Positions 50,518-60,218 of a DNA stretch of 64,000 nt are shown piece by piece (the stretch's first letter is position 1; each line of letters begins with the position of its first letter). Below the pieces are notes generated by a model. The model was given only the letters and a program-made list of their open reading frames with translations. It was not told the origin of the DNA and did not search any database. A program made the translations under genes and the position numbers. The DNA is from Candidatus Kapaibacterium sp. (GTDB taxonomy: Bacteria > Bacteroidota > Ignavibacteria > Kapaibacteriales > Kapaibacteriaceae). The stretch lies in NCBI GenBank assembly GCA_018882585.1, contig VFFB01000005.1:1-64000 (forward strand), in the 5' to 3' direction.

Positions 50518-51138
50518 CTACAATCCCTCGTGCATCACGCTCCATCCGACGGCGCCCGAGAGTTTGTAGCGCATGGAGACGCCGATGATGAGGGCCGTCA
50601 TGCGCTCGAGCGTTCGGGCGTAGATGAGTTTGCCGGCATACCACGGGCGAAAGCCGATGGCTGTGATCATTGTCTCGACGACGCCTGCGGCCTCGCGGTC
50701 GTCCGACGCAACGAAGGTGTCCATGATTGACGCATCGTGCTGCAACGCGGCCGCACCAATCGTATTGAGCGCTTTGACGATGCGACCATGCGGAATGGCT
50801 CGTGCCAACTGCTCGGCCGCACTGTCGTGGTCGGGGGTAACAACGTCGTCGAGCGTTGGCGTCAGCGGATTGGTCATGCTGACGATGATATGGTCGCTCA
50901 GCACGTCGGCAAGGTCACCGCCGATCTGTTGTTCAACTGTGTAGGGGACGGCAAGTATCACAATGGTCGACGCTCGTACCGAGTCGGCCGCCGTTGCATG
51001 AAGGTAGCTGCCGTCGGCAGGCAGCTGCGGATCATAGCCATGGACGACGAAACCTGCACGCCGAAGGCGTGCAGCCAAGGCGCTGCCCATGGTGCCGGCG
51101 ATGCCAATGATGGAGACGACGGGATAATTGGATGTCAT
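50518..51138 (-). CDS. NADPH-dependent F420 reductase-like / NAD(P)-binding protein
   Basis: VSIIGIAGTMGSALAARLRRAGF, VILAVPY, ISMTNPLTP, GRIVKALNTIGA. Confidence 0.78.
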   Translation of the reverse strand: MTSNYPVVSIIGIAGTMGSALAARLRRAGFVVHGYDPQLPADGSYLHATAADSVRASTIVILAVPYTVEQQIGGDLADVLSDHIIVSMTNPLTPTLDDVVTPDHDSAAEQLARAIPHGRIVKALNTIGAAALQHDASIMDTFVASDDREAAGVVETMITAIGFRPWYAGKLIYARTLERMTALIIGVSMRYKLSGAVGWSVMHEGL

Positions 51139-52880
51139 GCTTGTTCGCGTGCAGCATCTGTGATTCGACCAAGCACGCCATAACGATGCGAATGCATCAA
51201 TGATTCCTGCTCGACTATTACGTCGCTTTCTACACCAAGATGTTGTAGCAGTGCAATGAAGACCTGAATCGATGATTCGTACTCCTCGGTGACCACTACG
51301 TCGGCTCCGGCCTTCGAGATTGCCTCGACATCACGTGCATATCGCGTCCGCGCTATCACAAAAATGTCCGGCCGTGCCCTGCGGATGATGGTTGTTGCCA
51401 TGGCCACTGCCGATTGGTCGCTGATGGCAATGATGACAGAATTGGCGTGCTGCAGTCCCGCCAACTGCAGGTCTTCCAGATCGGTTGCATCACCATACAC
51501 TATTGGCACGCCCTGCTTCCGACACTTCTCGACCGTCTGGCTGCTCATCTCCATCACGCGGTAGGGTATCGCCGTTGCATCAAGGACGCGGGCAACGTTC
51601 CGCCCATGCACGCCATAGCCGATGATCACAACATTTGGCGTCGCCATCACTTCAAGCGGCTTCGATGCCCCCTGCGAAAAGGTCGATAATGGGGCAAAGG
51701 ATGACCTTGGGACGGCACGCTCGACAAGACGTGGGGCCGCGCTGATGAGCAACGGGGCTAATGTCATGGTGACGATGATGACCAGTAGCATAGCCTGAAA
51801 GCCATCATTCGTGATGAGGCCACTCTTCAGTCCCGACTCGGCAAGTACAAATGAGAATTCGCCGATCTGTGCCAGCACGACACCGGCAAGCATGGCAACA
51901 CGTATCGAGCAGCCAAGCGCGCGCAACACGGCCGTTACAACGAGTGCTTTAACAATGACGACGGCGACGGCACCCACTACGGTTGGCACAAGTAACGTCG
52001 GGTTGATGTCGAGCAACAAACCGACCGAGATGAAGAAGATGCTCGTGAATGCATCACGCATACTCTCGACTGCACGACCTATGCGATGTCCCTGGTCGGT
52101 TCCTGCCGTGATGACGCCGGCCATGAAGGCACCCAAGGCCATCGACATGCCTACAAGCGAGGTGATGTAGGCAGCACCAAAACATATGACGAGGGCACCA
52201 AGGATCAAGACCTCCTGCGCAGACGCCAGCGAGACAAAACGGGTAAGGCGCGGCAGCAACAAACGAAGTCCGACGGCAATGGCCGTCCCAAATCCGATGA
52301 ACGTGCCGATGCGCAGCGCAATGTCGGCCGTGGTGACATTAGCGTTCTGATCAAGCAATGAAATGACGATCATCAACGGAACGATGATGATGTCCTGGAA
52401 GAGCAGGATGCCCATCGAGGCACGACCGTGCGGCAAACTGAGCTCGCGACGCTCCTTTAGCACCTTGGCGCAGATGGCCGTACTGCTGACGCTTACCGTC
52501 AGGCCGATGAAGATCAACGTGTTGACAGATGCATCGACACCTACGGCCACCAATCCCAACGCAGCAAGAACCCCGCTCAGCAACGATGTGAGCAACACCT
52601 GCAACGATCCGCCGGCAAGCACAATGCGACGCATGCTACGCAGATCGTTGAGCGAGAACTCAAGGCCGATTGTAAACAGGAGTAGGATCACGCCAAGCTC
52701 GGCCAGTGTGGCGATGACGTCGTTCTGTACAACGATGCCGGCACCGCTCGGGCCAAGGATAATGCCCGTTGCGATCAGACCGATGATGGCCGGTAAGCGC
52801 AAACGCTGAAAGACGACGATGACCAGAATGGCCATGGCCGAAATGATGACGAGCTCGTCCAGAAAATCAAACGTATGCAT
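51135..52880 (-). CDS. Cation:proton antiporter with TrkA-N domain (KefB/KefC-like)
   Basis: Multi-TM Na+/H+ exchanger domain; VVIIGYGVHGRNVARVLDATAIPYRVMEM RCK domain. Confidence 0.9.
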   Translation of the reverse strand: MHTFDFLDELVIISAMAILVIVVFQRLRLPAIIGLIATGIILGPSGAGIVVQNDVIATLAELGVILLLFTIGLEFSLNDLRSMRRIVLAGGSLQVLLTSLLSGVLAALGLVAVGVDASVNTLIFIGLTVSVSSTAICAKVLKERRELSLPHGRASMGILLFQDIIIVPLMIVISLLDQNANVTTADIALRIGTFIGFGTAIAVGLRLLLPRLTRFVSLASAQEVLILGALVICFGAAYITSLVGMSMALGAFMAGVITAGTDQGHRIGRAVESMRDAFTSIFFISVGLLLDINPTLLVPTVVGAVAVVIVKALVVTAVLRALGCSIRVAMLAGVVLAQIGEFSFVLAESGLKSGLITNDGFQAMLLVIIVTMTLAPLLISAAPRLVERAVPRSSFAPLSTFSQGASKPLEVMATPNVVIIGYGVHGRNVARVLDATAIPYRVMEMSSQTVEKCRKQGVPIVYGDATDLEDLQLAGLQHANSVIIAISDQSAVAMATTIIRRARPDIFVIARTRYARDVEAISKAGADVVVTEEYESSIQVFIALLQHLGVESDVIVEQESLMHSHRYGVLGRITDAAREQA

Positions 52881-52891
52881 TGGCGCCGCCG

Positions 52892-53581
52892 TTACGTTCG
52901 TTCGCCAAAGATGGCAGAACCCACTCGTACCATCGTCGATCCTTCCTCGATAGCGATGTCCAGATCACTCGACATGCCCATCGACAGATGCACGGCATCG
53001 CTCGGTACCAACCCCCGAGCTATCGCCCGATCACGGATGGCGCGCAGCCGCGCAAAGCTTGCGCGCACGACGGTTTCGTCGTCGCTCATCGCACCGATGG
53101 TCATGAAACCCCGCACGTTCAGCCACTCGCGTTCCTGGATGTACTCCAGCAGCTCGTCGACCGCGTCGACGGCGCAGCCGTGCTTGCTCGCCTCGCCCGA
53201 GGCGTTGACCTCGACAAGGATGTCTACGCCCTCGCCGCGGCGCTCACACTCGGCATCGAGTTCATCGACAAGCGACTGCCGGTCGACCGATTGAATGCAG
53301 GTGGCAAACTTCAGTACATCGCGCACCTTGTTCGTCTGCAGATGGCCAATAAAATGCCACTCGATGTCAAGGTCCAACAACTCGTCGTACTTGGGCAATG
53401 CCTCCTGCACGCGATTCTCGCCAAAGGCGGTAGCTCCGACCTCGTAGGCCTCTCGCAGACGCTCACTGTCGACCGTCTTGGTGGCCAGCACCAGTGTTAC
53501 GGTCTCGGGGTCACGTCCACAGCGCATGCAGGCATCGTTGATCCGACGTTGGACGGACTGAATGTTGGTGGTAATGGACAT
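52892..53581 (-). CDS. YggS-family pyridoxal-phosphate homeostasis protein
   Basis: LVLATKTVDSERLREAYEVGATAFGENRVQEALPK, WHFIGHLQTNKVRDVLKF, HLSMGMSSDLDIAIEEGSTMVRVGSAIFGER. Confidence 0.93.
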   Translation of the reverse strand: MSITTNIQSVQRRINDACMRCGRDPETVTLVLATKTVDSERLREAYEVGATAFGENRVQEALPKYDELLDLDIEWHFIGHLQTNKVRDVLKFATCIQSVDRQSLVDELDAECERRGEGVDILVEVNASGEASKHGCAVDAVDELLEYIQEREWLNVRGFMTIGAMSDDETVVRASFARLRAIRDRAIARGLVPSDAVHLSMGMSSDLDIAIEEGSTMVRVGSAIFGERT

Positions 53582-53604
53582 GCCGCAAAATAGCCCATCG
53601 TACG

Positions 53605-56600
53605 CTACCGCATGATGACAAGGGGCAGCGTATATACGCGGCCTTCGGCCGCGCAGCGGACGCTGTACGACCCTGCGGGCAACTGCTTGATGTGGATGCG
53701 AACGCCATTGGCGACGTCGTGACGCAGGACAACACGACCTTGCGCGTCGAGGATGTCGACCATGGAGGTTACCGTTCCGGCCACACCGGTGATGTCGATG
53801 TGGTCTGCTGCCGGATTCGGCACGATGCTGAACGGCGCAGCGTCGATATCGCTCACACTGGCAACGCCGTCCGTCGTGAAGTTCCGCGCCGTCGTCCACT
53901 CGCCCGCAACGCCATCGCGCAGGCCACGCACACGCCAGAAGTAACGCTTGCCTGGCTCCAGACCGCTCAGCGTTGCCGTGGTGTCGGCCCCACGTCCATC
54001 CTTCAAGACCGTGCTGATGGTAATGGTTGCTCCAAGCTGATACTCGTAGGTGTCGGCACCGCGAAGTTGATTCCAAGCAAGGACAGCAGCCGACGTCGGA
54101 ACGTCCTTCGCACCCGGGGCAGGTGCTGTGAGCGTGGGTTTACCAACGACCGACGTAAAGGACCACACGTCCGAAGGTTCGCTCTTACCGCCCACGCCAA
54201 AGGCCGTCACGCGCCAGTGATACGTTGTGAAGTCCGCCTCGAGCGCAATCGTCGCGACGGAGTCGGCCAAGATGTTGTCGACCACCCGTACCATATCCTG
54301 CATGACCTTGTCGCGAGCGATCTCGAGTCGGTACGACACTGCATTGGGCACGGACGTCCACCGGAACTCGGGCCGGGCAGGAACGTTGAAGACAGCGTCT
54401 GACGGTGTTCGCAGTGTCGGCGCCGACGGGCGCACGGGAACCTCATCGATGGTGCCACTGAATACGCCATAGCCGTGCGTGCCAACGGCGATCATACCGT
54501 CCTGCGGACGCGACACCACCATGTCGATCGGTACGTTGCCGATGTCACGTGCAGCGGCAGCAGCCCACGCCGTCGATGTGCCGTTGAGTTCCGCCGTGTA
54601 GTACAGCCCTGTCGACGTCCCAACGACGTACAAGCGGCCGTCCTGCCGTGGAAGGATCGTAACCCAGTTGACGGCCGGCCCCGAACCATTGGGACCCTCC
54701 AGGTTGCCCGAGACGTCAGACCACGTTGCTCCACCATCGGTAGTGGCAAAGACACTGCGGAAGTTGTAGTTCGAGAATGTGAAGACAACGTGATCGCCGT
54801 TCGACGGATCAATGGCAATGTTGCTGACGTACGCACCGTTGGGCAGCGCGCTGTCGACCCGCACCACTGTAGCGTCCTTGCTGCTCGCATTCAGCAGCTT
54901 GTAGATGCCGCCGTTGGACGTGCCGTACCAGACGACGTTCGAGGGATTGCGAGAGACGGCGATGGCCGAAATCTGTCCGGACGCCAGACGCGTCTGCGGC
55001 AACGAGTCCCAGTTCACAAGCGTCGAATCGTCGCCACCAAGTGGCATCTCCAGCAGGTTGTTGTTCCGCCACATGATGCGGCCACCGGCAAGGTAAAGGA
55101 ACCGCTCATCTACAGGGTCGACGGCGAACGGATTGATGAACAGATAGTCCGTTCCGCCGATCGGGTCGATGCGGCCACGCCCCACCTCGGTGCCGTTGCT
55201 GTCAAGGACGACGCGACGGATACGTGCGTTCTGCGTAGACACAACAAGGCCGCGGCCCTTCTGAATGTAGCTGCAGTAGGATCCGTCGCCGCCACCACGG
55301 CGCTCCCACGGCTGCGTCTGCTCGAACGTCGACGTCGAGAACGTCCCATTGTCCTGCATGCCCCCCATGATACGTGCGTCGCCGGTAAGATCGGTGATGG
55401 CAATGGCATAGTGCTGCGTGGTGATGTAGCCGTTTGTCAGCGACGTCCACACCACGGTATCGGCCCGCACGTCGCGCGTCATCTGCACGCCACCGTCGTT
55501 CGCACTGTACATCCGCAAGGGCTCTTTTGTCGAAAACACGACATCGTGCTGGTCCGGGTGATGCTCGGGGTACGACGGAAAGGTCTCGGCAGCACTTGGT
55601 TTTCCGTAGCCCCCTATCCAGGCATTTGTAGAGTTGTTTACAAAGCCGTTCGATGTGGTGTAGAGGTTCGTACCGCCTACCACGACAACGTTGGTGTCGA
55701 AGGGCGAAACGTTGCACACAAGGTCATAGCCGCCTTGCGAGAAGAAGTCGCCCGACCGGCCTCCGAACAGTGGCAACGCGGCACTGCGGTCTTCCCAGCC
55801 TCGGTCGGCATGATACTTCCAGATCGAATGCCACTCGGTGCGCTCACCATCACGCAGCAGAAACTTGCCCATGGTGCCTGCATTGGGCGTTTCGGCAATA
55901 GCATAGATCTGTTTCGGGTCGGAGGGGGCAATGCCCAACACGATGCGTCGTGTTGTCGCGGGCATGAACGACGGCGAGATCTCCTGCCATGTTGCACCAA
56001 CGTCGGTACTGCGAAAGATCCCTCGGCGAGACGCCGTCTGATTGGCAAATCGTGTATTTGAACTCAGGGTTGCGTAGAGTGTACCGTCGGACACGCAGTA
56101 GACCTCGCTGAACAGACTTGTACTGCCAAGCGACGTTGTCCAGGTGCGTCCGGCGTTGGTGCTGCGAAGGACACCGTTCTCGGCCGAGGCGACGAACAAC
56201 ACGGTGTCGGTCGACGTGGGATGCACCAAGATGCGCCAGGTGTAGGCGAAGTCGCCCTGTGAAGGTGCCTGGCCGGTAACGGTAGCAGCGATCGGTTCCC
56301 AGGATAGACCCTTGTTCGTGCTCTTGTAGATACCGTCGCCGGTGATCCCTGCAGAGTTGCCGTAGATCTCGCCTGTACCGTAGAACATCAAGTTGTCCTT
56401 GCCCGGTCGCGGATCATGAGCAATGCAAGTCACGCTGTGCAACTGATCGGGGCGAGTGACCTTTGTCCATGACGTACCATTGTCCGTACTGCGCCACACG
56501 CCGCCGCTCACGCCCGCGGCGATCACCAGACGTTCGTCGGCAGGGTCGACGAACAACGCACGCGTACGTCCGCCAATGTTCCAGGGTCCTCGCAGCATCC

Positions 56601-56853
56601 ACGTTTCCTGTTGCAGTGCTTCGGCTGCCTTCACCGTTCCGTATGCGCCGGGCATTGACGCAGCATGATGCCGCTCCTGCTGTCGAGCGTCTTCGGGGAT
56701 CTGTCCCGTAGCAGGGTCGGCATATCGCAGCAGCATGTAGGCCTTGCGGTCCTGCGGCGCAAGCGCTGCATCTGATGTTGGCGCGTTGCTGGCGCAGCCG
56801 TAGAGCATGACGAGAGCGCAAAGCGGCAGAAGCAGTCGTTGCAGGGGTCGCAT
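53605..56853 (-). CDS. Exported sialidase/BNR (YCF48-like) repeat protein with FnIII-like and T9SS C-terminal domains
   Basis: Lipobox-like LYGCASN; many W.STDNGTSW / STNKGLSWEPI / STDVGATWQEI repeats; C-term FSIVPNPAADHIDITG...LPAGSYSVRCAAEG. Confidence 0.82.
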   Translation of the reverse strand: MRPLQRLLLPLCALVMLYGCASNAPTSDAALAPQDRKAYMLLRYADPATGQIPEDARQQERHHAASMPGAYGTVKAAEALQQETWMLRGPWNIGGRTRALFVDPADERLVIAAGVSGGVWRSTDNGTSWTKVTRPDQLHSVTCIAHDPRPGKDNLMFYGTGEIYGNSAGITGDGIYKSTNKGLSWEPIAATVTGQAPSQGDFAYTWRILVHPTSTDTVLFVASAENGVLRSTNAGRTWTTSLGSTSLFSEVYCVSDGTLYATLSSNTRFANQTASRRGIFRSTDVGATWQEISPSFMPATTRRIVLGIAPSDPKQIYAIAETPNAGTMGKFLLRDGERTEWHSIWKYHADRGWEDRSAALPLFGGRSGDFFSQGGYDLVCNVSPFDTNVVVVGGTNLYTTSNGFVNNSTNAWIGGYGKPSAAETFPSYPEHHPDQHDVVFSTKEPLRMYSANDGGVQMTRDVRADTVVWTSLTNGYITTQHYAIAITDLTGDARIMGGMQDNGTFSTSTFEQTQPWERRGGGDGSYCSYIQKGRGLVVSTQNARIRRVVLDSNGTEVGRGRIDPIGGTDYLFINPFAVDPVDERFLYLAGGRIMWRNNNLLEMPLGGDDSTLVNWDSLPQTRLASGQISAIAVSRNPSNVVWYGTSNGGIYKLLNASSKDATVVRVDSALPNGAYVSNIAIDPSNGDHVVFTFSNYNFRSVFATTDGGATWSDVSGNLEGPNGSGPAVNWVTILPRQDGRLYVVGTSTGLYYTAELNGTSTAWAAAAARDIGNVPIDMVVSRPQDGMIAVGTHGYGVFSGTIDEVPVRPSAPTLRTPSDAVFNVPARPEFRWTSVPNAVSYRLEIARDKVMQDMVRVVDNILADSVATIALEADFTTYHWRVTAFGVGGKSEPSDVWSFTSVVGKPTLTAPAPGAKDVPTSAAVLAWNQLRGADTYEYQLGATITISTVLKDGRGADTTATLSGLEPGKRYFWRVRGLRDGVAGEWTTARNFTTDGVASVSDIDAAPFSIVPNPAADHIDITGVAGTVTSMVDILDAQGRVVLRHDVANGVRIHIKQLPAGSYSVRCAAEGRVYTLPLVIMR

Positions 56854-56872
56854 CATGATCATGGTCCTTCGG

Positions 56873-58342
56873 TCAGGAACGTTGGATAAACCTTGACGGC
56901 AGCATCGACCGTAGTGTGGACACGCCGATCACACCCACGGCCATCAGAACGACCAGATACAGCGGGATGGCAACGAGTCGAGCGGCGATTTGTATGGTGT
57001 CGTGGGGCGGAAGCGCATGCACCACTGCGTAGATGATGCCGGCACATGCTACGGCCGCGCCGACGCGGACAACGTCGTAACGGACCGGATATATCCGCGA
57101 CAACGGAATGGCAATGGCAATGACGCTGACTACGTAGGCTGCGACCTTTGCCCATGCTGCCCCCTCGATTCCCATCACCGGCACCAGCAGGTATGTGGCC
57201 ACAACGCTTACGACGGCAGCAATGCCCGTGACGATCGGAAAGTACCCAGTCCGCTTCGTGATGTGAAAGCCGGCCACCAGGTTCACGAACACGCCATTGA
57301 AGAAGTAGGCGAACAGAATAATCGGAACGATGTCAAGACCGCTCCAGTATTCCGGATTGATGAAGCGACCACCGATGAATGGAAGCTTGACGATGTAGGG
57401 CATCCACAGTGATGTGCCAAGAAACACGATGCCACAACCCACGGTAAACAGCGTCAACACGCGAACAAAGAGATCTTTCGCCTGCGGGTCGTCTCGATGG
57501 TGCAAGTAGAAGGGCTTCCAGGCGTATTCGAAGACCGTTACCACAAGCATCATCGGTATGGCCAGTCGAAAGTTCGTCTGATACATTCCCACTGCCGCGT
57601 TGCCCATCAGCAGCAGCATGATAGGTCTGTCGGCAACCTGCACCATGATCGACGACAGATTCGAGGGCACGGTGGGGAGTCCGAAGCGCAGCATGTCGAT
57701 GGCCATTGCGCGGTCAAACGAACCTCGCAAGGCCTCCAAGATGTCCGGCATAAGCAACAGCAAGGTCATCGCCGATGCGATAACGCCTGCCCACAGAACA
57801 CCCTGGACGCGCCAGCCAAGGACGATCACAAGGACGACATTGAGGATGACGTTGACGACAACGTTGAACAACCGCAGCATGGCAAAGCGTTTGGGTTTGC
57901 GCAGCATGCGCAGTCGTGCGAACGGCAGCAATATCAATGCATCGATCAAGGGGATCAACGCCGCCGTCATGACCAGCGTGCTTGCGTTACCTTGCAGCTG
58001 CAGCCATGGTGATGCGGCGATTGGCGAGGCAAACAGCATGGTCAGGGCCGTGACGGCGAGTCCCAGCAGGAATACGATGCGATAGGCCGTTCCGAACACG
58101 CGTGTAGACGCTGCCGCGTCATTGCGGTCGAAGAACCGCATATAGGCAGGCTCCAGACCCAGCGAGTACACGATGTTCACAAAGGCGATCATGGCATAGA
58201 TCGCCGTCACGTCGCCTATCTCGCCCTTGGTGAGATAGTTCGTGTACAGCGGCGTCAACAGGAACGTCAGGAAGCGTTGTATGACGGAGCTTACGCCATA
58301 CACCGCCGTGTCGGAAGCCAGTGATCGTATCGTTGCTTGCAT
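56873..58342 (-). CDS. Polysaccharide biosynthesis flippase (Wzx/MOP-type)
   Basis: SLASDTAVYGVSSVIQRFLTFLLTPLYTNYLTKGEIGDVTAIYAMIAFVN; about 14 TM segments. Confidence 0.85.
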   Translation of the reverse strand: MQATIRSLASDTAVYGVSSVIQRFLTFLLTPLYTNYLTKGEIGDVTAIYAMIAFVNIVYSLGLEPAYMRFFDRNDAAASTRVFGTAYRIVFLLGLAVTALTMLFASPIAASPWLQLQGNASTLVMTAALIPLIDALILLPFARLRMLRKPKRFAMLRLFNVVVNVILNVVLVIVLGWRVQGVLWAGVIASAMTLLLLMPDILEALRGSFDRAMAIDMLRFGLPTVPSNLSSIMVQVADRPIMLLLMGNAAVGMYQTNFRLAIPMMLVVTVFEYAWKPFYLHHRDDPQAKDLFVRVLTLFTVGCGIVFLGTSLWMPYIVKLPFIGGRFINPEYWSGLDIVPIILFAYFFNGVFVNLVAGFHITKRTGYFPIVTGIAAVVSVVATYLLVPVMGIEGAAWAKVAAYVVSVIAIAIPLSRIYPVRYDVVRVGAAVACAGIIYAVVHALPPHDTIQIAARLVAIPLYLVVLMAVGVIGVSTLRSMLPSRFIQRS

Positions 58343-58382
58343 GCGTAATTTTCCGGGACAACAAACATACCAAGCCAAGTCC

Positions 58383-60212
58383 ATGCAAGCCCGCCGCCCC
58401 CTCCAAAACCTTCTTGTCGCCCTTGTCGTCCTGATACCCGTTACGGGATTGGCACAGACGGCCACCACGCCCGAAGGACAACGCATCCTGGAACACGTTC
58501 GCATCCTGTCGTCGGACGAGTATGCCGGACGTGCCCCCGGTACCGACGGGATCGAGAAGGCAGCCACCTACCTTGAACGCACGTTCACGTCGACCGGCCT
58601 GAAGCCCATGGGTACGAAGGGTTATCGATATCCTTTCACGATGACAACGGCGGCAGCACTCGGACCCAAGAACTCCGTCAACTTCGACGTCGTGGTGGAA
58701 CGTCCCGGCGTACCGCTCGAGATGACAAAGCCGACCAAGATCTCCTGGAAACTGGGTGTCGACTACCAACCCTATGCGTGGACCGAATCACGCAGTGTTT
58801 CCGGACCGGTTGTCTTTGCCGGTTATGGTCTGTCGGTCAAAGACAAGAACTATGACGATTACGCCAACATCGACGTGAAGGGGGCAGTGGTGATCGTGCT
58901 GCGCGGCCTGCCCAAGTGGGCCGAGAAGGACGACGCCTTTACGCAGCATGGAGCGCTACGCGCCAAGGCGACGCTGGCGCGCGAGAAAGGTGCCGTAGCA
59001 GTCTGCTTTGTGAACGAACAGGGCGACTCGTCGGACGTGCTGGCACGCTTCGGCCTGGATCGTCTGGGTGCACATTCGGGCATCGTGGCCGTGCAGGTGC
59101 GACGCACGCCGTGTGCGCGCATCTTCCCGCCCAAGGAAACGTCGATGTTCGTTGCCGAGGCCGCGATCAACAGGGAGAAGAAGCCGGCGTCGTTTGCGCT
59201 GACACGCACCACGGCAACTGTCAGCACCGACGTTGTTCTACAGGAAAGCGAAACGTCGAACATCGTTGGCATGGTCGAAGGAACTGATCCGGCACTGAAG
59301 GGACAGTACCTGGTGATCGGCGCGCATTACGATCACCTTGGCATGGGCGACGAGAACTCGCTGGCCGCTTCGCGCGAGCCGGATGTGCATCACGGAGCCG
59401 ACGACAACGCATCGGGCACATCGGCCGTCCTTGAGCTTGCCGCACGGTTTGCCAAGAATCCCGCTCGGCGCAGCGTTCTCTTCATGGGATTCAGCGGCGA
59501 AGAAAAAGGTCTGCTCGGCAGCAAGGCATGGGTGTCGACGCCAACCGTTCCGCTCTCGGATGTGGTCTCGATGATCAACCTGGATATGGTCGGCCGACTG
59601 AAAGACAACAAGGTCAACGTCCAAGGCTACGGCACATCGTCGAAGTGGCCAGCTATTGTCGACTCTGCCAAGGCCTATGCCGGACTCACGGTCTCGACCA
59701 CGGCCGACGGTTTGGGTCCAAGCGACCATTCGTCGTTCTTCTCGAAGGACATTCCCGTGCTGTTCTTCTTTACGGGTCTGCACTCGGACTACCATCGTCC
59801 GTCGGACACGTGGGACAAGATCAACGCCGACGGTACGGCAGCCGTTGTTGCCATGGCCGAACGCGCTGCGCGCGACATTGCGAATGCCGACGACCGACCC
59901 GACTTTATCAAGCCGGAACCGAGCAAGACACAGAGTGGCAGCATTGCCCTTAAGGTGTCACTGGGCGTGATCCCGGATTACTCCGACGATCCGAACGGAC
60001 TGAAGATCACGGGTGTGCGCGCAGGTTCGGCAGCCGAAAAGGCGGGCCTGCAAGGCGACGATGTGATCACGAAGATCGACGCCATGGCGATCAAGAACAT
60101 CTACGACCTGATGGCCTCACTCGGAACATACAAGCCACAGGATACGGCCAAGGTCGTCGTACTTCGTGGCGGCAAGGAAGTCACACTTACTGTGACCTTT
60201 GCCGGAAAGTAA
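58383..60212 (+). CDS. M28-family peptidase with PA-like and C-terminal PDZ domains
   Basis: VIGAHYDHLG, HHGADDNASGTSAVLELA, FMGFSGEEKGLLGSKAW, INLDMVGRL; PDZ GVRAGSAAEKAGLQGDDVITKID. Confidence 0.9.
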   Translation: MQARRPLQNLLVALVVLIPVTGLAQTATTPEGQRILEHVRILSSDEYAGRAPGTDGIEKAATYLERTFTSTGLKPMGTKGYRYPFTMTTAAALGPKNSVNFDVVVERPGVPLEMTKPTKISWKLGVDYQPYAWTESRSVSGPVVFAGYGLSVKDKNYDDYANIDVKGAVVIVLRGLPKWAEKDDAFTQHGALRAKATLAREKGAVAVCFVNEQGDSSDVLARFGLDRLGAHSGIVAVQVRRTPCARIFPPKETSMFVAEAAINREKKPASFALTRTTATVSTDVVLQESETSNIVGMVEGTDPALKGQYLVIGAHYDHLGMGDENSLAASREPDVHHGADDNASGTSAVLELAARFAKNPARRSVLFMGFSGEEKGLLGSKAWVSTPTVPLSDVVSMINLDMVGRLKDNKVNVQGYGTSSKWPAIVDSAKAYAGLTVSTTADGLGPSDHSSFFSKDIPVLFFFTGLHSDYHRPSDTWDKINADGTAAVVAMAERAARDIANADDRPDFIKPEPSKTQSGSIALKVSLGVIPDYSDDPNGLKITGVRAGSAAEKAGLQGDDVITKIDAMAIKNIYDLMASLGTYKPQDTAKVVVLRGGKEVTLTVTFAGK

Positions 60213-60218
60213 CCTGCG

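Noticed and set aside
54475-56061. 528-aa + strand ORF
   Set aside because: Fully antisense to the 1085-aa BNR-repeat protein, no recognisable domain, Arg/His-rich composition typical of shadow ORFs in GC-rich DNA.
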